A stretch of DNA of 64,000 nt from Congregibacter variabilis (GTDB lineage: Bacteria; Pseudomonadota; Gammaproteobacteria; Pseudomonadales; Halieaceae): contig NZ_CP136864.1 in the NCBI RefSeq assembly GCF_045689235.1, positions 992,001 through 1,056,000 on the forward strand, given 5' to 3'. Of the stretch, positions 1-9,916 are shown in pieces; position 1 is the first letter of the stretch; the number at the start of each line of letters is the position of its first letter. The notes under the pieces were generated by a model, which worked only from the letters and a program-made list of their open reading frames with translations, was not told the origin of the DNA and made no database searches. The position numbers and the translations under genes were made by a program.

Positions 1-63
1 TGAGGCGCCAGTCTCTTTACGGGCTGAAAGTCACGATCGGGCCGAAACCGCTCCCACCGATTG

Positions 64-1377
64 CTAGAGTGGCTTCAATAACGGCTCAGAGACACCCGAT
101 ACACCCGTCATCGCAAGCATAACCAGTAACGCGGATTGGGGGCCTTTGTAGGAATCCATAGGCGCATACCACTCATCGGGCGAATGCGCTCCGCCCGCAT
201 CACCACCGGCTGACAAGGTCACCGCAGGAATCCCAAGAGACATAGGCACATTGGAGTCAGTACTGGATATACCCAGACCTTCCAGCTTTGCCCCTACCGT
301 GTCGTAGGCCAGCGCCGCAGCTTGCACCAAAGGACTACTTGGGGGAGTACTGCCAACCGGGCGATCACCAATCAACTTGAACTCCACCCGAATTTCTCCG
401 TTGTTCCAACGGGCATTCTCCTCGGCAACTCCTGCCTCGGCAGCAGCTTTGGTTTTTTCCTCAAGCTTCGCCAATTCATCTTTATCGTTAGAGCGCATAT
501 CCAAAGCCAGAACGGCATGTGCAGCTATCGAATTGACGGAAGTACCCCCCATCACTGTGCCTACGGTGAAGGTGGTTTTAGGCGCTGCAGGCGTTTCGAT
601 ATCGCCAATTTTTGCAATAGCTCTGCCCATGGCGTGGGTGGCACTTGCCAGCCCAAAGGCGCCAAAAGAATGGCCCCCGGGACCAATAAAGTGAAATTCA
701 AAGCGACGACTACCCGTGCCACCGTTAGTAATGCGGCGCATTTTTACGCCGTCGATGGATACAAAACCGTCGATCCCGGGATGATCTCGAAAGATACCCT
801 TGATGCCGCGCAAATCCCCACGGCCTTCTTCACCGACGTTACCCGCAAAAATTATGTCACCCACGGTTTCAATACCGCTGGTTTCAAGAGCATCGATAAC
901 TGATAGCAGTGCCGCCAGGCCCCGGGTGTCATCCCCAATTCCCGGCGCGTAGTAGCGTCCGTCACGCAAAGTGACCGTTGTGTCGATATCTTCTGGAAAA
1001 ACCGTATCAAGGTGCGCCGCAATCAGGAATGTGGGGCCATCGCCCGTGCCCTTTCGAATCGCTATGGCGTTACCAGTTTCATCAATGTAGGCATCACTGA
1101 GACCGCGGCTTTTCATCTGCTCCAGAAAATAGGCAGCACGACGTTCTTCCTTAAAAGGTGGTGCGGGTATCTCCGTCAGACGAATAAGCTCCTCAAGATA
1201 AGCCGACTCCTGCGCTTCGATCTGCGCGAGTGCCTTCTGCACCTTGACATCTTTGCGCAATAAGGAAAATTGAGTGTCGACCGCGCTGTCGATGGCAACA
1301 ATGTCCTGCTGCGCCCAGCTTCCAGCGGCGAGGAAAGACGTGATAACACTAAGGAAAACAAACCGGCAAAAACGCAT
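64..1377 (-). CDS. M20 family zinc peptidase, exported
   Basis: A 437-residue metallopeptidase of the M20 family (PepT/carboxypeptidase G2 type), which cleaves peptides or amidated amino acids with two zinc ions. Residues 1-22 form a signal peptide ending in GSWA, so it probably acts in the periplasm. Zinc-site motifs are visible: HLDT (His122, Asp124), the GIGDD bridging aspartate near 149, GEEG with the catalytic glutamate near 183, and a late GGAHSPDE histidine. The dimerisation domain sits in the middle (GPGGHSFGAFG). It is transcribed alone, divergent from the hydrolase at 1570. The exact substrate cannot be read from sequence. Confidence 0.9.
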   Translation of the reverse strand: MRFCRFVFLSVITSFLAAGSWAQQDIVAIDSAVDTQFSLLRKDVKVQKALAQIEAQESAYLEELIRLTEIPAPPFKEERRAAYFLEQMKSRGLSDAYIDETGNAIAIRKGTGDGPTFLIAAHLDTVFPEDIDTTVTLRDGRYYAPGIGDDTRGLAALLSVIDALETSGIETVGDIIFAGNVGEEGRGDLRGIKGIFRDHPGIDGFVSIDGVKMRRITNGGTGSRRFEFHFIGPGGHSFGAFGLASATHAMGRAIAKIGDIETPAAPKTTFTVGTVMGGTSVNSIAAHAVLALDMRSNDKDELAKLEEKTKAAAEAGVAEENARWNNGEIRVEFKLIGDRPVGSTPPSSPLVQAAALAYDTVGAKLEGLGISSTDSNVPMSLGIPAVTLSAGGDAGGAHSPDEWYAPMDSYKGPQSALLVMLAMTGVSGVSEPLLKPL

Positions 1378-1569
1378 ACGTTGAAGCTCCTTTAATTAAT
1401 AACACTCATCAAGTCTGAGTGACCGCACAATATGGACGCCAAACAGGCGTTTCTCTTGCAGCTGACAGGCATCATACGATACGTTCGCGCGCAGTGAATA
1501 CGACATTCACTCAGGCCCGAGCCCTTGAGGGCTGATTCAACTATTAAAGTACATAGGTCCCCACTTCCA

Positions 1570-2478
1570 ATGAAAGCCAGATCACCTTCGTTTTTAGCCC
1601 TGCTTTTTTCTCTTACGCTGCTGCTAGTCAGCACGGCCAGTATCGCCAGGGACAGCGCCTTTCCGCCGGTCAAGACCTCCACGGTGAACGGAACACAAAT
1701 TGCCTGGACACAGATGGGCGATCCTGAGGGAACCCCTATGCTGATGATTATGGGGCTGGGAGCATCTCACAAAGTATGGGGCGAAGAATTCTCCAATGGA
1801 CTGGTCGCAAAAGGGTTCAGGCTTGTTTTGTTAGACAACCGGGATGTGGGAGGCTCCCAAAAGTACGATGACTGGGGCGAGCCGGTACTGTGGTGGAATA
1901 TGCTCAAAGCAAAGTTGGGCTTTGAAGTCTCCCACGCCTACACACTCTCGGATATGGGCAACGATGCCGTGGCGCTGCTTGATCTACTGCAGATAGAACG
2001 CGCCCACGTCATGGGAGCATCCATGGGTGGCATGATTGCGCAAACCATTGCGATTGAGCACCCCGAGCGCGTGATCAGCCTAATCTCCATCATGTCCAGT
2101 ACTGGCGCGCCACACCTGCCTCAGGCGAGCAAAGAGTCCATCGCCGCTATTCGCAATGTCGCCGAAACGTCTGAAGACGATTTAGCTGAGATACAGGCAA
2201 AGGGTTTTTATCCCGCAGCGATACCCCGACAGCTTATGGCAATCATGTATTCCGGGGATCGAAGCGCGGCTCTAAATACATTGCAGGTACCGACGTTGGT
2301 CATTCATGGTGAGGACGACCCATTGCTGCCATTGCCCCATGGGCAACATACGGCAGAGGTCATTCCCACTGCGGAGTTTGTGTCCTTCCCCGGTATGGCG
2401 CACAACATACCCGATGACGTCAGGCCCGCCATGCTTGATGCTATCGAGGCCTATGTTTGGCCTCTCGCGGCGGATTAA
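1570..2478 (+). CDS. Exported alpha/beta hydrolase
   Basis: A 302-residue alpha/beta-fold hydrolase. The ATG at 1570 is preferred over an upstream TTG at 1525 because it places a signal peptide (MKARSPSFLALLFSLTLLLV) at the N-terminus. The nucleophile elbow GASMGG puts the catalytic serine at 151, the acid is probably in HGEDDP, and the histidine in PGMAHN. It belongs to the lineage of small esterases and peroxidase-like hydrolases; substrate unknown. It converges with the methyltransferase at 2544, and a GC-rich 6-bp hairpin (2518-2535) without a T tract lies between the two stop codons. Confidence 0.85.
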   Translation: MKARSPSFLALLFSLTLLLVSTASIARDSAFPPVKTSTVNGTQIAWTQMGDPEGTPMLMIMGLGASHKVWGEEFSNGLVAKGFRLVLLDNRDVGGSQKYDDWGEPVLWWNMLKAKLGFEVSHAYTLSDMGNDAVALLDLLQIERAHVMGASMGGMIAQTIAIEHPERVISLISIMSSTGAPHLPQASKESIAAIRNVAETSEDDLAEIQAKGFYPAAIPRQLMAIMYSGDRSAALNTLQVPTLVIHGEDDPLLPLPHGQHTAEVIPTAEFVSFPGMAHNIPDDVRPAMLDAIEAYVWPLAAD

Positions 2479-2543
2479 CAAAGCCGAAAAATTGGTTCCG
2501 AGACAGTAAAGCGCCGAGCCCCGGGAAATCGGGGCCACCCGAC

Positions 2544-3332
2544 TTAGTCGGTCCTGCGCGCAGAAATACTAAAGACCAGGGGAACATCATTCCCCTTATG
2601 CTCCAGATAGAACCTACCCGGTTCTCGCTCCTGCAAGCCCTCAAAGCAATCGTAGGGGCTGTAGGGAAACTCGCGCAAATGCTCGATTTGAAGGCCCACG
2701 GCAATCAATGCATTGATGACGCTTGACAGTGGATAGGCCCAGGTCGCCAACGTCGCAAGGGCATCTGCTCCGTTCTCTGTGTACGTGCCCTCCTCCTCGA
2801 TATCTGGATCCTGTCGCGTGAAATACGAGTAACCGGCCAGCAAGTCGTAGATCGGATGGAAATCAACAATATAGAACCTGCCACCCACCGCCAAATTAGC
2901 TGCCACAAGCTCGGCCCAGCGACGTAAATCGGGCAGCCAGCAAATGGCGCCGTAGGAAGTAAAGACGATATCGAAGGCCTCGGGACTGTTCGCCTGAAAA
3001 CCATAAACATCTGAACACACAAACTGCGTATCGAGCTGCGTCTTTTCTGCGAGCTCCCGGGCTTTCGCAATCGCCACGGGTGAGATATCTACGCCGGTGC
3101 ACAAGGCTCCCCTGCGAGCCCAGGACAAGGTATCCAAGCCAAAATGGCACTGCAGGTGCAATAGCCGCCTGCCCGACACTTCCCCTAACTCCGAAAGCTC
3201 AATCTCCCGAAGAGAAGTGGCTCCCGCCAGAAAACCCTCAAGATCATAAAAGCTCGAATCAAAATGCACCTTTGCCCGACGATCCCAGCCGACGCGGTTC
3301 ATGGCAAAGTACTGGGCCTGCGAATCATCCAC
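2544..3332 (-). CDS. Class I SAM-dependent methyltransferase
   Basis: About 262 residues. The SAM-binding region reads LLHLQCHFGLDTLSWARRG followed by TGVDISPVAIAKARE, typical of the class I fold, and CSDVYGF and FTSYGAICWLPDL continue the Rossmann core. The N-terminal pattern (YFAMNRVGWDRRAKVHF) is common in this bacterial subfamily of unknown substrate. No in-frame ATG precedes that block. GTG at 3332 has an AGGGG site about 8 bases upstream; TTG at 3338 is an alternative. The gene follows the nitroreductase by about 17 bases on the same strand and probably shares its transcript. Confidence 0.85.
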   Translation of the reverse strand: MDDSQAQYFAMNRVGWDRRAKVHFDSSFYDLEGFLAGATSLREIELSELGEVSGRRLLHLQCHFGLDTLSWARRGALCTGVDISPVAIAKARELAEKTQLDTQFVCSDVYGFQANSPEAFDIVFTSYGAICWLPDLRRWAELVAANLAVGGRFYIVDFHPIYDLLAGYSYFTRQDPDIEEEGTYTENGADALATLATWAYPLSSVINALIAVGLQIEHLREFPYSPYDCFEGLQEREPGRFYLEHKGNDVPLVFSISARRTD

Positions 3333-3349
3333 GCTCAAGTCCCCTGCTT

Positions 3350-4027
3350 TTACCGATGTAGCGAAATGAGCTGGCTCGCATCGGCTCTGTCAGTGACACA
3401 GCGGTTCGCGGGAGCGTCGGGATCAGCGTAGCCAAATGACAGGCCAAACATTAAGCGCTGATCACTCGGTATAGCCAACTCTTCGCGCACCGAATCCGAC
3501 AAAAACGCCAATGCTGTCTGGGGGCAGCTGGCCAGACCCGCGGCCTCCAAAAGCAACATGACCGATTGCGCAAACATGCCCAGATCACAGGCCTCGCGCT
3601 CCGAAAAGCCCTCGGGAAGAAAAAAGAAACCCACATGGGGCGCGTCAAAGAATGTGAAGTTGCGCATGAACGCCGCCTGCCGAGCTTCCTTGTCTTCGCG
3701 CTCTATGCCCATAGCGCCGTAAAGCGCCTGCGCAGAGGCGTACTGCCGCTCCTTAAAAACATCGCTGTACTTTCCGTCATAGGGAAAGTCGAGCGTCATA
3801 CGTCCGTTGGCAAAGTCATCGGGCAAGCGCCTGCGCAAGCGCTCCAGAGCATCACCAGACGCTACATGTAGATACCAGGGTTGTGTATTGCAGTTACTCG
3901 GCGCTCGCAGACTGGGCGCCAGGAGGTCTTGAAGTTCTTGGTCCGATAGCGACTCAGGCAAAAATGCACGGCAGGAACGACGGCTCTCAAGAATCTCGCT
4001 AAGCGGGCGCAGGGTTTCGGTGGTCAT
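3350..4027 (-). CDS. Nitroreductase family flavoprotein
   Basis: A 225-residue FMN-dependent nitroreductase-fold oxidoreductase. RRSCRAFLPESLSD near the N-terminus and APSNCNTQPW form the usual FMN phosphate and isoalloxazine contacts. The central GMFAQSVMLLLEAAGLASCPQ and the late GLSFGYAD are also standard for the family. Such enzymes reduce nitroaromatics, quinones or enones with NAD(P)H; the native substrate is not predictable. The start is set at ATG 4027 (MTTETLRPLSEI); another ATG lies four codons upstream at 4039. It probably heads a two-gene unit with the methyltransferase. Confidence 0.9.
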   Translation of the reverse strand: MTTETLRPLSEILESRRSCRAFLPESLSDQELQDLLAPSLRAPSNCNTQPWYLHVASGDALERLRRRLPDDFANGRMTLDFPYDGKYSDVFKERQYASAQALYGAMGIEREDKEARQAAFMRNFTFFDAPHVGFFFLPEGFSEREACDLGMFAQSVMLLLEAAGLASCPQTALAFLSDSVREELAIPSDQRLMFGLSFGYADPDAPANRCVTDRADASQLISLHR

Positions 4028-4195
4028 GGTATCTACCAAAGCTGTGGGGTGGGCGAGGATAGCGATTTGAACAATTCAACGCCAGCGGTCGACATATCCC
4101 ACAGCAGGCCACAAACACAGTAAAATGCGCGGCTTTTCGCAACGTGGTCGCCACAGTAAATGGCAGCACGTGAAATCTATCGGCAGCGTAGGGCA

Positions 4196-5383
4196 ATGAC
4201 AGATAAGACATCAGACCTCAAAGATCCGGACAAAAACACCGTAGGTATTATTGGCGACGGTCAGCTGGGCATGCTGCTTTGCCTGGCAGCACCAGCACTC
4301 CATCTTGATACCGTGATACTCACTAATGATCGCCACTGCGCAGCTGCGATGGCGGCGTCCTCGGCCATTGAAGGCGCTATGGATGATGCGGACGCCGTCG
4401 CCTCGCTGATCAGCCGCTGCGATGTAATCACCTACGAACGTGAAGATGTTCCCGTAGCCACCATCGCGCAGCTCAGGGCCGCAGAAGCCGCTGGGCTTGT
4501 AAGCTGCTTCCCGCCCTTGAGTGCAATAGAAATCCTCCAGGACAAAGCCAAACAGAAACGCTGGCTGGCAGAGAATGATCTTGCCACCCTACCCTTTGTG
4601 ATATGTGACGGCGAGCCGGCACAACTGGAACAAGCGGGCAAAACACTGGGTTTTCCCCTAGTGCAAAAAGCGCTCCGGGGCGGCTTTGACGGTCGCGGAG
4701 TGCAACTTCTTCGCGATGAGGCAAGTCTCCAAGAGTCCTGGCCGGGTACAACAATGCTTGAGCAGTTCGCCGGGGATTTTCGGGAGATTGCCGTACTGGT
4801 GGTTCGGGGCCGGGACGGCCAGACAACGCACTTTGGCCCCGTCGATATGACCTTTGAAACAGACTATTCGGTACTCGACACGGTTAGCGCCCCCGCAAAG
4901 GTGTCAGAAGAGGTAGAAACTGCAGCTGTAGAGCTCGCCTATCGGGCGGTAGAAGCCCTCGACGGCGTCGGTGTATTTGGCGTGGAAATGTTTCTTTTAG
5001 CTGGCAACAAAGTATTCATCAACGAAATAGCTCCCCGCGTGCATAACTCCGGACACTACACAATTGAGGCCTGTAAATGTTCTCAATTCGAGCAGCATCT
5101 GCGTGCCGTAGCAGGCCTGGAACTGGGTGACAGCTCGCTGCGGCAACCCGCCGCTATGCGCAACATTTTGTGCACCCCCGCACTCAAGCGCGAAAACGTT
5201 CACAGAGAGGCCGGCACCGAATGCGGCAACGATGCGGCCACGATTCACTGGTATGGCAAGAGTCCTGCGCGTCTTATGCGTAAACTAGGCCACATCACCG
5301 CGGTAGCAAACTCGACGGCGGCTGCACTATCCGTCGTCCACCAAAACTGGGAAAGGATTCAAGAGGAGGCTCTTAAGCCATGA
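4196..5383 (+). CDS. purK: N5-carboxyaminoimidazole ribonucleotide synthase PurK
   Basis: This ATP-grasp enzyme of de novo purine synthesis carboxylates aminoimidazole ribonucleotide with bicarbonate and ATP. It is 395 residues from ATG 4196; an in-frame ATG at 4160 would add 12 atypical residues. The N-terminal GIIGDGQLGMLL is the PurK signature, followed by TYEREDVPV. The ATP-grasp domain shows QKALRGGFDGRGVQL, and the ATP/Mg site includes GVEMFLL and FINEIAPRVHNSGHYTIEAC. The stop overlaps purE by 4 bases (ATGA), so the two consecutive enzymes of the pathway are co-translated. Confidence 0.97.
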   Translation: MTDKTSDLKDPDKNTVGIIGDGQLGMLLCLAAPALHLDTVILTNDRHCAAAMAASSAIEGAMDDADAVASLISRCDVITYEREDVPVATIAQLRAAEAAGLVSCFPPLSAIEILQDKAKQKRWLAENDLATLPFVICDGEPAQLEQAGKTLGFPLVQKALRGGFDGRGVQLLRDEASLQESWPGTTMLEQFAGDFREIAVLVVRGRDGQTTHFGPVDMTFETDYSVLDTVSAPAKVSEEVETAAVELAYRAVEALDGVGVFGVEMFLLAGNKVFINEIAPRVHNSGHYTIEACKCSQFEQHLRAVAGLELGDSSLRQPAAMRNILCTPALKRENVHREAGTECGNDAATIHWYGKSPARLMRKLGHITAVANSTAAALSVVHQNWERIQEEALKP

Positions 5384-5853
5384 GCGTACGCGTTGGCATC
5401 ATCATGGGCAGCGACTCGGATCTTCCGGTCATGCGTGCCGCAAAAGATATTCTGGATGAACTTCAGGTGGAGAGCGAAATGGAGATTGTCTCGGCGCATC
5501 GAACGCCGGACAAACTCTACAGCTACTCTCGAGAAGCCGAAGGCCGAGGCCTGCGCGTTATTATCGCCGGCGCGGGCGGTGCTGCGCATCTTCCGGGAAT
5601 GGTCGCCTCGCTTTCGGTACTTCCGGTAATTGGTGTACCTGTCGCTGCCACCAAATTGGCGGGCGAGGACAGTCTGCTATCTATCGTGCAAATGCCCGCC
5701 GGGGTACCCGTGGCCGCAGTCGCCATCGACAATGCGACCAATGCCGGCATTCTCGCGGCACAAATGCTCGCTACCTCAGATGACGCCCTTCGCGAGCGCA
5801 TTCGCAGCTACAAAGACGGGTTACGAGATAAGGTATTGGCCAAGCGCATTTAA
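5380..5853 (+). CDS. purE: N5-CAIR mutase PurE
   Basis: A 157-residue class I PurE, which moves the carboxylate of N5-CAIR to give CAIR, right after PurK in purine synthesis. GIIMGSDSDLPVM is the phosphate-binding N-terminus, SAHRTPDKLY carries the catalytic histidine, and GAGGAAHLPGMVAS and IGVPV complete the active site. The length is normal. The start ATG overlaps the purK stop. The order purK-purE is the reverse of the E. coli purEK operon. The gene ends 12 bases before the convergent TRIC-type gene. Confidence 0.98.
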   Translation: MSVRVGIIMGSDSDLPVMRAAKDILDELQVESEMEIVSAHRTPDKLYSYSREAEGRGLRVIIAGAGGAAHLPGMVASLSVLPVIGVPVAATKLAGEDSLLSIVQMPAGVPVAAVAIDNATNAGILAAQMLATSDDALRERIRSYKDGLRDKVLAKRI

Positions 5854-5865
5854 GGTATCGGAGGG

Positions 5866-6489
5866 TCAATTACCCAGGCGGCGATAACTGCGTAAACGCC
5901 ATCCAGCCTGGATTGCGCCGGCGCGCAACACGAAGGCCGGCACCATGGCAATCAAAAGCGCGTTGCTGGGTGACAGCAATGCGCTGGACACCAGTGCAAC
6001 ATAGGCTCCAGCCCCCACCAGTGCAGCGGTGACATAAATCTCCACACCGAGTAACACCGACTCCCTGCCAAGCAGCGTATCGCGAATCAGTCCTCCGAAA
6101 CTGGCAGACATGACACCCATAACAATGGCAACAATCCAGGGGGCATCGTATTGCATCGCTTTTGCGCAGCCGAGCACCGAGAACAAGGCGAGGCCCATGG
6201 CATCCGCCCAGAGCAACAACTTACGCCTTGCAGAAAGCATAGGCGCGATATACCACGTCAGGGCCGAAATCGTGATGCACACCCACAGGTAACGCACATC
6301 GCTGATCCAAAAGACCGGTAATTGCAGTAATAAATCTCTCAGTGTCCCACCGCCAACACCGGTGATCGTTCCAAACAATACGAAGCCTAGAATATCGAGG
6401 CGTTTCTCGGCGGCCGCCAACGCTCCGGACGCGGCAAACACGCCCACCGCCAGCAGATCGCAGTAGGCAATGATGCTTGCAAGGTTCAC
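5866..6489 (-). CDS. TRIC-type cation channel family protein (UPF0126/YadS-like)
   Basis: A 207-residue inner-membrane protein of the UPF0126 family, the bacterial relatives of trimeric intracellular cation channels. Two repeats of three helices are visible. Each carries the glycine-rich motif typical of the family: GVGGGTLRDLLL in the first half, near residue 45, and SFGGLIRDTLLG in the second, near 130. The start is GTG at 6489; no better start is seen. It lies about 40 bases downstream of ilvD on the same strand. No physiological role can be assigned from sequence beyond monovalent cation conduction in characterised homologues. Confidence 0.88.
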   Translation of the reverse strand: MNLASIIAYCDLLAVGVFAASGALAAAEKRLDILGFVLFGTITGVGGGTLRDLLLQLPVFWISDVRYLWVCITISALTWYIAPMLSARRKLLLWADAMGLALFSVLGCAKAMQYDAPWIVAIVMGVMSASFGGLIRDTLLGRESVLLGVEIYVTAALVGAGAYVALVSSALLSPSNALLIAMVPAFVLRAGAIQAGWRLRSYRRLGN

Positions 6490-6531
6490 TGACCCAGAAT
6501 CACAGCAAGCGCTGACACCAGCACAACTGCA

Positions 6532-8217
6532 TTAGCCCTCATAAAGATCCAGCACTGCACCGTGACTCGCACTCGCCGCGTTATTTGCAAACTTTGCCAG
6601 CACACCCCGCGTGTAGCGCGGCTCTGGCTTTGTCCACAGCTTACGACGTCGTGCGATCTCTGCATCATCAACGTTGAGCTGGAGAGTCAGCGTATGCGCA
6701 TCAATAGTAATAGAGTCCCCCTCCTCTACCAGTGCAATCAAACCGCCGGCATAGGCTTCTGGAGCGACGTGTCCCACAACCATGCCCCAGGTGCCACCAG
6801 AGAATCGGCCGTCGGTGATAAGTCCCACGGACTCTCCAAGGCCCTGTCCAACCAAGGCACCCGTGGGCGCCAGCATCTCTGGCATGCCCGGGCCGCCTTT
6901 GGGGCCCAGGTAGCGCAAAACGACCACATCACCGGCCACAACTTTATTCGCCAAAATAGCGTCCAGCGCTGACTGCTCATCCTCAAATACTTTCGCTGGC
7001 CCAGTGATAACCGGGTTCTTGAGGCCGGTGATCTTAGCCACAGCACCTTCCTCTGCGAGGTTACCCCGAAGAATTGCCAAGTGCCCTTTGGCATACATAG
7101 GATTATCCAAAGTTCGAATAACCGACTGATCAGCCGACGGCGTCGAAGGTACGTCGACCAGCAACTCGGCGATGGTTTTACCAGTGACCGTCATGCAGTC
7201 GCCGTGGAGCAAGCCCCCATCGAGCAGAATTTTCATGACCTGCGGAATGCCCCCTGCGCGATGTAGGTCGATCGCCAGGTATTGACCACTGGGCTTTAGA
7301 TCGCAAATCACCGGCACTCTTTGACGAATACGTTCAAAGTCATCGATGCTCCAGTCAATCTGTGCAGCGTGCGCTATAGCCAAGAAGTGCAGTACGGCAT
7401 TGGTGGAACCACCGGTAGCCATAATCACCGAAACTGCATTTTCCAGAGACTCCCGGGTAACAATATCTCGAGGTTTAATGTCCTGACGAATCGCCTCTAC
7501 CAAGGTCAATGCACTTTGTTTGGCGGAGTCTTTAATCTCGGACTCTACATTGGCCATGGTCGAGGAGTAAGGCAGGCTCATGCCCAACGCCTCGAAGGCA
7601 GAACTCATGGTGTTGGCGGTATACATACCACCGCAGGACCCGGTGCCGGGTATTGCATTGCGCTCAATAGCCAGTAGGTCTTCGTCCTTGATACGACCAG
7701 CTGCATGCTCGCCTACCGCCTCAAAAACGCTCACAATATTTAGATCCTGACCGTTATAACGCCCTGGAAGAATCGTGCCTCCGTAGACAAAAATAGACGG
7801 GACGTTAGCCCGGAGCATACCCATCATGCCCCCGGGCATATTCTTGTCACAACCTCCGATCACCAGCACACCATCCATCCACTGACCGCCCACACAGGTC
7901 TCAATGCAGTCCGCAATGACTTCGCGAGACACCAGCGAGTACTTCATACCTTCGGTGCCCATGGACATCCCGTCCGAAATCGTCGGTGTACCAAAAATCT
8001 GTGGATTGGCGCCAGCCTCCCGAAGCCCCTCCTGGGCCGCGTCCGCCAAGGGCTGTAGACCGGCGTTACAAGGTGTGATCGTGGAATGTGAATTGGCAAT
8101 TCCAACCATGGGCTTATTAAAGTCCGACGCTTCATACCCCATGCCGTAGTACATAGAGCGGTTAGGCGCACGCTGCACGCCCTCGGTGATGTTCTTTGAG
8201 CGACGATTAAGCGCCAT
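6532..8217 (-). CDS. ilvD: Dihydroxy-acid dehydratase IlvD
   Basis: A 561-residue dehydratase that converts dihydroxy acids to 2-oxo acids in valine, isoleucine and pantothenate synthesis. Cluster cysteines are present in ITPCNAG, GGCDKNMPGG and GSCGGMYTAN, the three-cysteine pattern of [2Fe-2S] enzymes. The length is that of the shorter IlvD class rather than the roughly 615-residue E. coli type. C-terminal GPKGGPGMPEM and TDGRFSGG are conserved. The gene is divergent from the ThDP enzyme at 8341 with 123 bases between, and no attenuator leader peptide is obvious there. Confidence 0.97.
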   Translation of the reverse strand: MALNRRSKNITEGVQRAPNRSMYYGMGYEASDFNKPMVGIANSHSTITPCNAGLQPLADAAQEGLREAGANPQIFGTPTISDGMSMGTEGMKYSLVSREVIADCIETCVGGQWMDGVLVIGGCDKNMPGGMMGMLRANVPSIFVYGGTILPGRYNGQDLNIVSVFEAVGEHAAGRIKDEDLLAIERNAIPGTGSCGGMYTANTMSSAFEALGMSLPYSSTMANVESEIKDSAKQSALTLVEAIRQDIKPRDIVTRESLENAVSVIMATGGSTNAVLHFLAIAHAAQIDWSIDDFERIRQRVPVICDLKPSGQYLAIDLHRAGGIPQVMKILLDGGLLHGDCMTVTGKTIAELLVDVPSTPSADQSVIRTLDNPMYAKGHLAILRGNLAEEGAVAKITGLKNPVITGPAKVFEDEQSALDAILANKVVAGDVVVLRYLGPKGGPGMPEMLAPTGALVGQGLGESVGLITDGRFSGGTWGMVVGHVAPEAYAGGLIALVEEGDSITIDAHTLTLQLNVDDAEIARRRKLWTKPEPRYTRGVLAKFANNAASASHGAVLDLYEG

Positions 8218-8340
8218 AAATACAATCTCTGATATTGGGGAACCGGGGGCTGCGATTTTAGGTGACTACAACCGTCAGGACAAACATTTAAGGGCTGTTA
8301 TCGCCTATCATGCACACTGACATATTCAGGAGGAATCATT

Positions 8341-9885
8341 GTGAATGGTGCCGAAGCTTTACTCCAAACTCTCGTTGCCAGTGGCGTAGATATCTGTTTT
8401 GCCAACCCCGGAACTTCGGAGATGCAGCTGGTATCGGCTATCGGCCAAACCGATGAAATGCGTCCGGTGCTTTGTTTGTTTGAAGGTGTCGTGTCCGGAG
8501 CTGCCGATGGCTACGCGCGCATGGCGGACAAACCTGCTGCGACTCTTCTGCACTTGGGATCGGGATTCTCAAACAGCCTGGCCAACATGCACAACGCCCG
8601 AAGAGCTGGCTCTCCGGTGGTAAACATCGTTGGAGACCATGCAAGTTATCATTTGCAGTTCGACGCACCGCTTACATCCGACCTGCCGGGCATTGTTCGC
8701 TGGGGCTCGCACTGGACCGAGGTCGCAAACTCGCCCGACGAGCTGTCTGCCGGTGGTGCGCGAGCAGTACAGGCGTCCCTGCGCGGAAACGGCCAGATCG
8801 CCACGCTCATCGCGCCAGCCAATCACGCCTGGGATGCAGCAAGCGAGACCGCCGCGGCACTGCCAAAGCCCGAGCCGCTGCACGTGCGGAGCGATCGCAT
8901 TGAACGCATCGCCGAAGCCATCCGTAGCGAGAAAAAAACCTGTCTGATGTTGGGTGGCAAAGCGCTTCGCGAAGAAAACCTCGCAAAGCTTGGTGCGATC
9001 GCCGAAGTCCATAATGTCACCCTCATGTGTGCGACATTTCCGACCCGCCTGCAGCGCGGTGCCGGGCGCGCGCCGGTGCAGCGATTACCCTACTTTGCCG
9101 AGCAGGCCGCAGAGGCACTGGAACCCTTTGAGCAACTCATTCTGTTAGGGGTAGCAGCACCGGTTAGCTTTTTTGCCTACCCGGAGAAAGAAAGCTGGTT
9201 AACGCCCGAACATTGCGAACTGCTCACCCTCGCCGAAGCCGGCGAAGACGCAGACAGTACCGTTGCCGGACTGACACAGGCTCTGGGTATTAGTAATGAC
9301 GCCGGGACTGTCCACCAACGACAGATTCATGAGGTGAGCGACGACAGCCTCAACCCGCTAACCATTGGTCAGATCATGAGCAATGAAATGCCCGACAATG
9401 CCATTGTTTCAGACGAGGGGGCCACCTGCGGACTTGCGATGTTTCTAAGCACCGAGCAGGCCCCTGCCCACGATTGGCTGACACTCACTGGTGGAGCTAT
9501 CGGTCAGGGCTTGCCCGTCGCTTTGGGCGCCGCACTAGCCTGCCCCGATCGCAAAGTAATCGCCCTGCAAGCCGATGGCTCAGCCATGTACACCATTCAG
9601 TCACTGTGGAGCATGGCCAGAGAAAACACTGACGTGACCGTGATCCTATTGAATAACAAGAGCTATGCCATTTTGAATATTGAACTGGCGCGAGTCGGTG
9701 CCGGAGAGCCCAACGCCAAGACATTATCTATGCTTGATCTATCCAACCCAGATATGGACTTTTCCAGTATCGCAACCGGCCTTGGCATCCGCGCCACGCA
9801 AGCGCGCACCAGCAGTGAGTTTCAAACGCAGTTTGCCGAGGCAATGAAGACGCCTGGGCCCTGTCTCATCGAGGCTATTCTGTAA
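8341..9885 (+). CDS. ThDP-dependent enzyme of the acetolactate synthase large-subunit family
   Basis: A 514-residue thiamine-diphosphate enzyme starting at GTG behind a strong AGGAGG-like site. The N-terminal catalytic glutamate is Glu48 in LFEGVVSGAADGYARM, and the ThDP/Mg motif is ADG...LLNNKSY, with ADG replacing the classical GDG. The central domain is reduced. No small regulatory IlvN subunit follows and the length is below that of true AHAS I-III, so it is probably not the biosynthetic acetolactate synthase. It more likely acts as a 2-oxo-acid decarboxylase or carboligase. The SDR gene follows after about 30 bases. Confidence 0.85.
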   Translation: MNGAEALLQTLVASGVDICFANPGTSEMQLVSAIGQTDEMRPVLCLFEGVVSGAADGYARMADKPAATLLHLGSGFSNSLANMHNARRAGSPVVNIVGDHASYHLQFDAPLTSDLPGIVRWGSHWTEVANSPDELSAGGARAVQASLRGNGQIATLIAPANHAWDAASETAAALPKPEPLHVRSDRIERIAEAIRSEKKTCLMLGGKALREENLAKLGAIAEVHNVTLMCATFPTRLQRGAGRAPVQRLPYFAEQAAEALEPFEQLILLGVAAPVSFFAYPEKESWLTPEHCELLTLAEAGEDADSTVAGLTQALGISNDAGTVHQRQIHEVSDDSLNPLTIGQIMSNEMPDNAIVSDEGATCGLAMFLSTEQAPAHDWLTLTGGAIGQGLPVALGAALACPDRKVIALQADGSAMYTIQSLWSMARENTDVTVILLNNKSYAILNIELARVGAGEPNAKTLSMLDLSNPDMDFSSIATGLGIRATQARTSSEFQTQFAEAMKTPGPCLIEAIL

Positions 9886-9916
9886 AACCAACGCCACAAA
9901 AAGAGAGAGAATTTTC

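Noticed and set aside
2518..2535. GC-rich hairpin between convergent genes as a terminator
   Set aside because: A 6-bp stem without a T run on either strand; it is reported only in the hydrolase entry.
4473..4826. Antisense open frame within purK
   Set aside because: It lies opposite conserved ATP-grasp motifs and has no ribosome site or recognisable domain.
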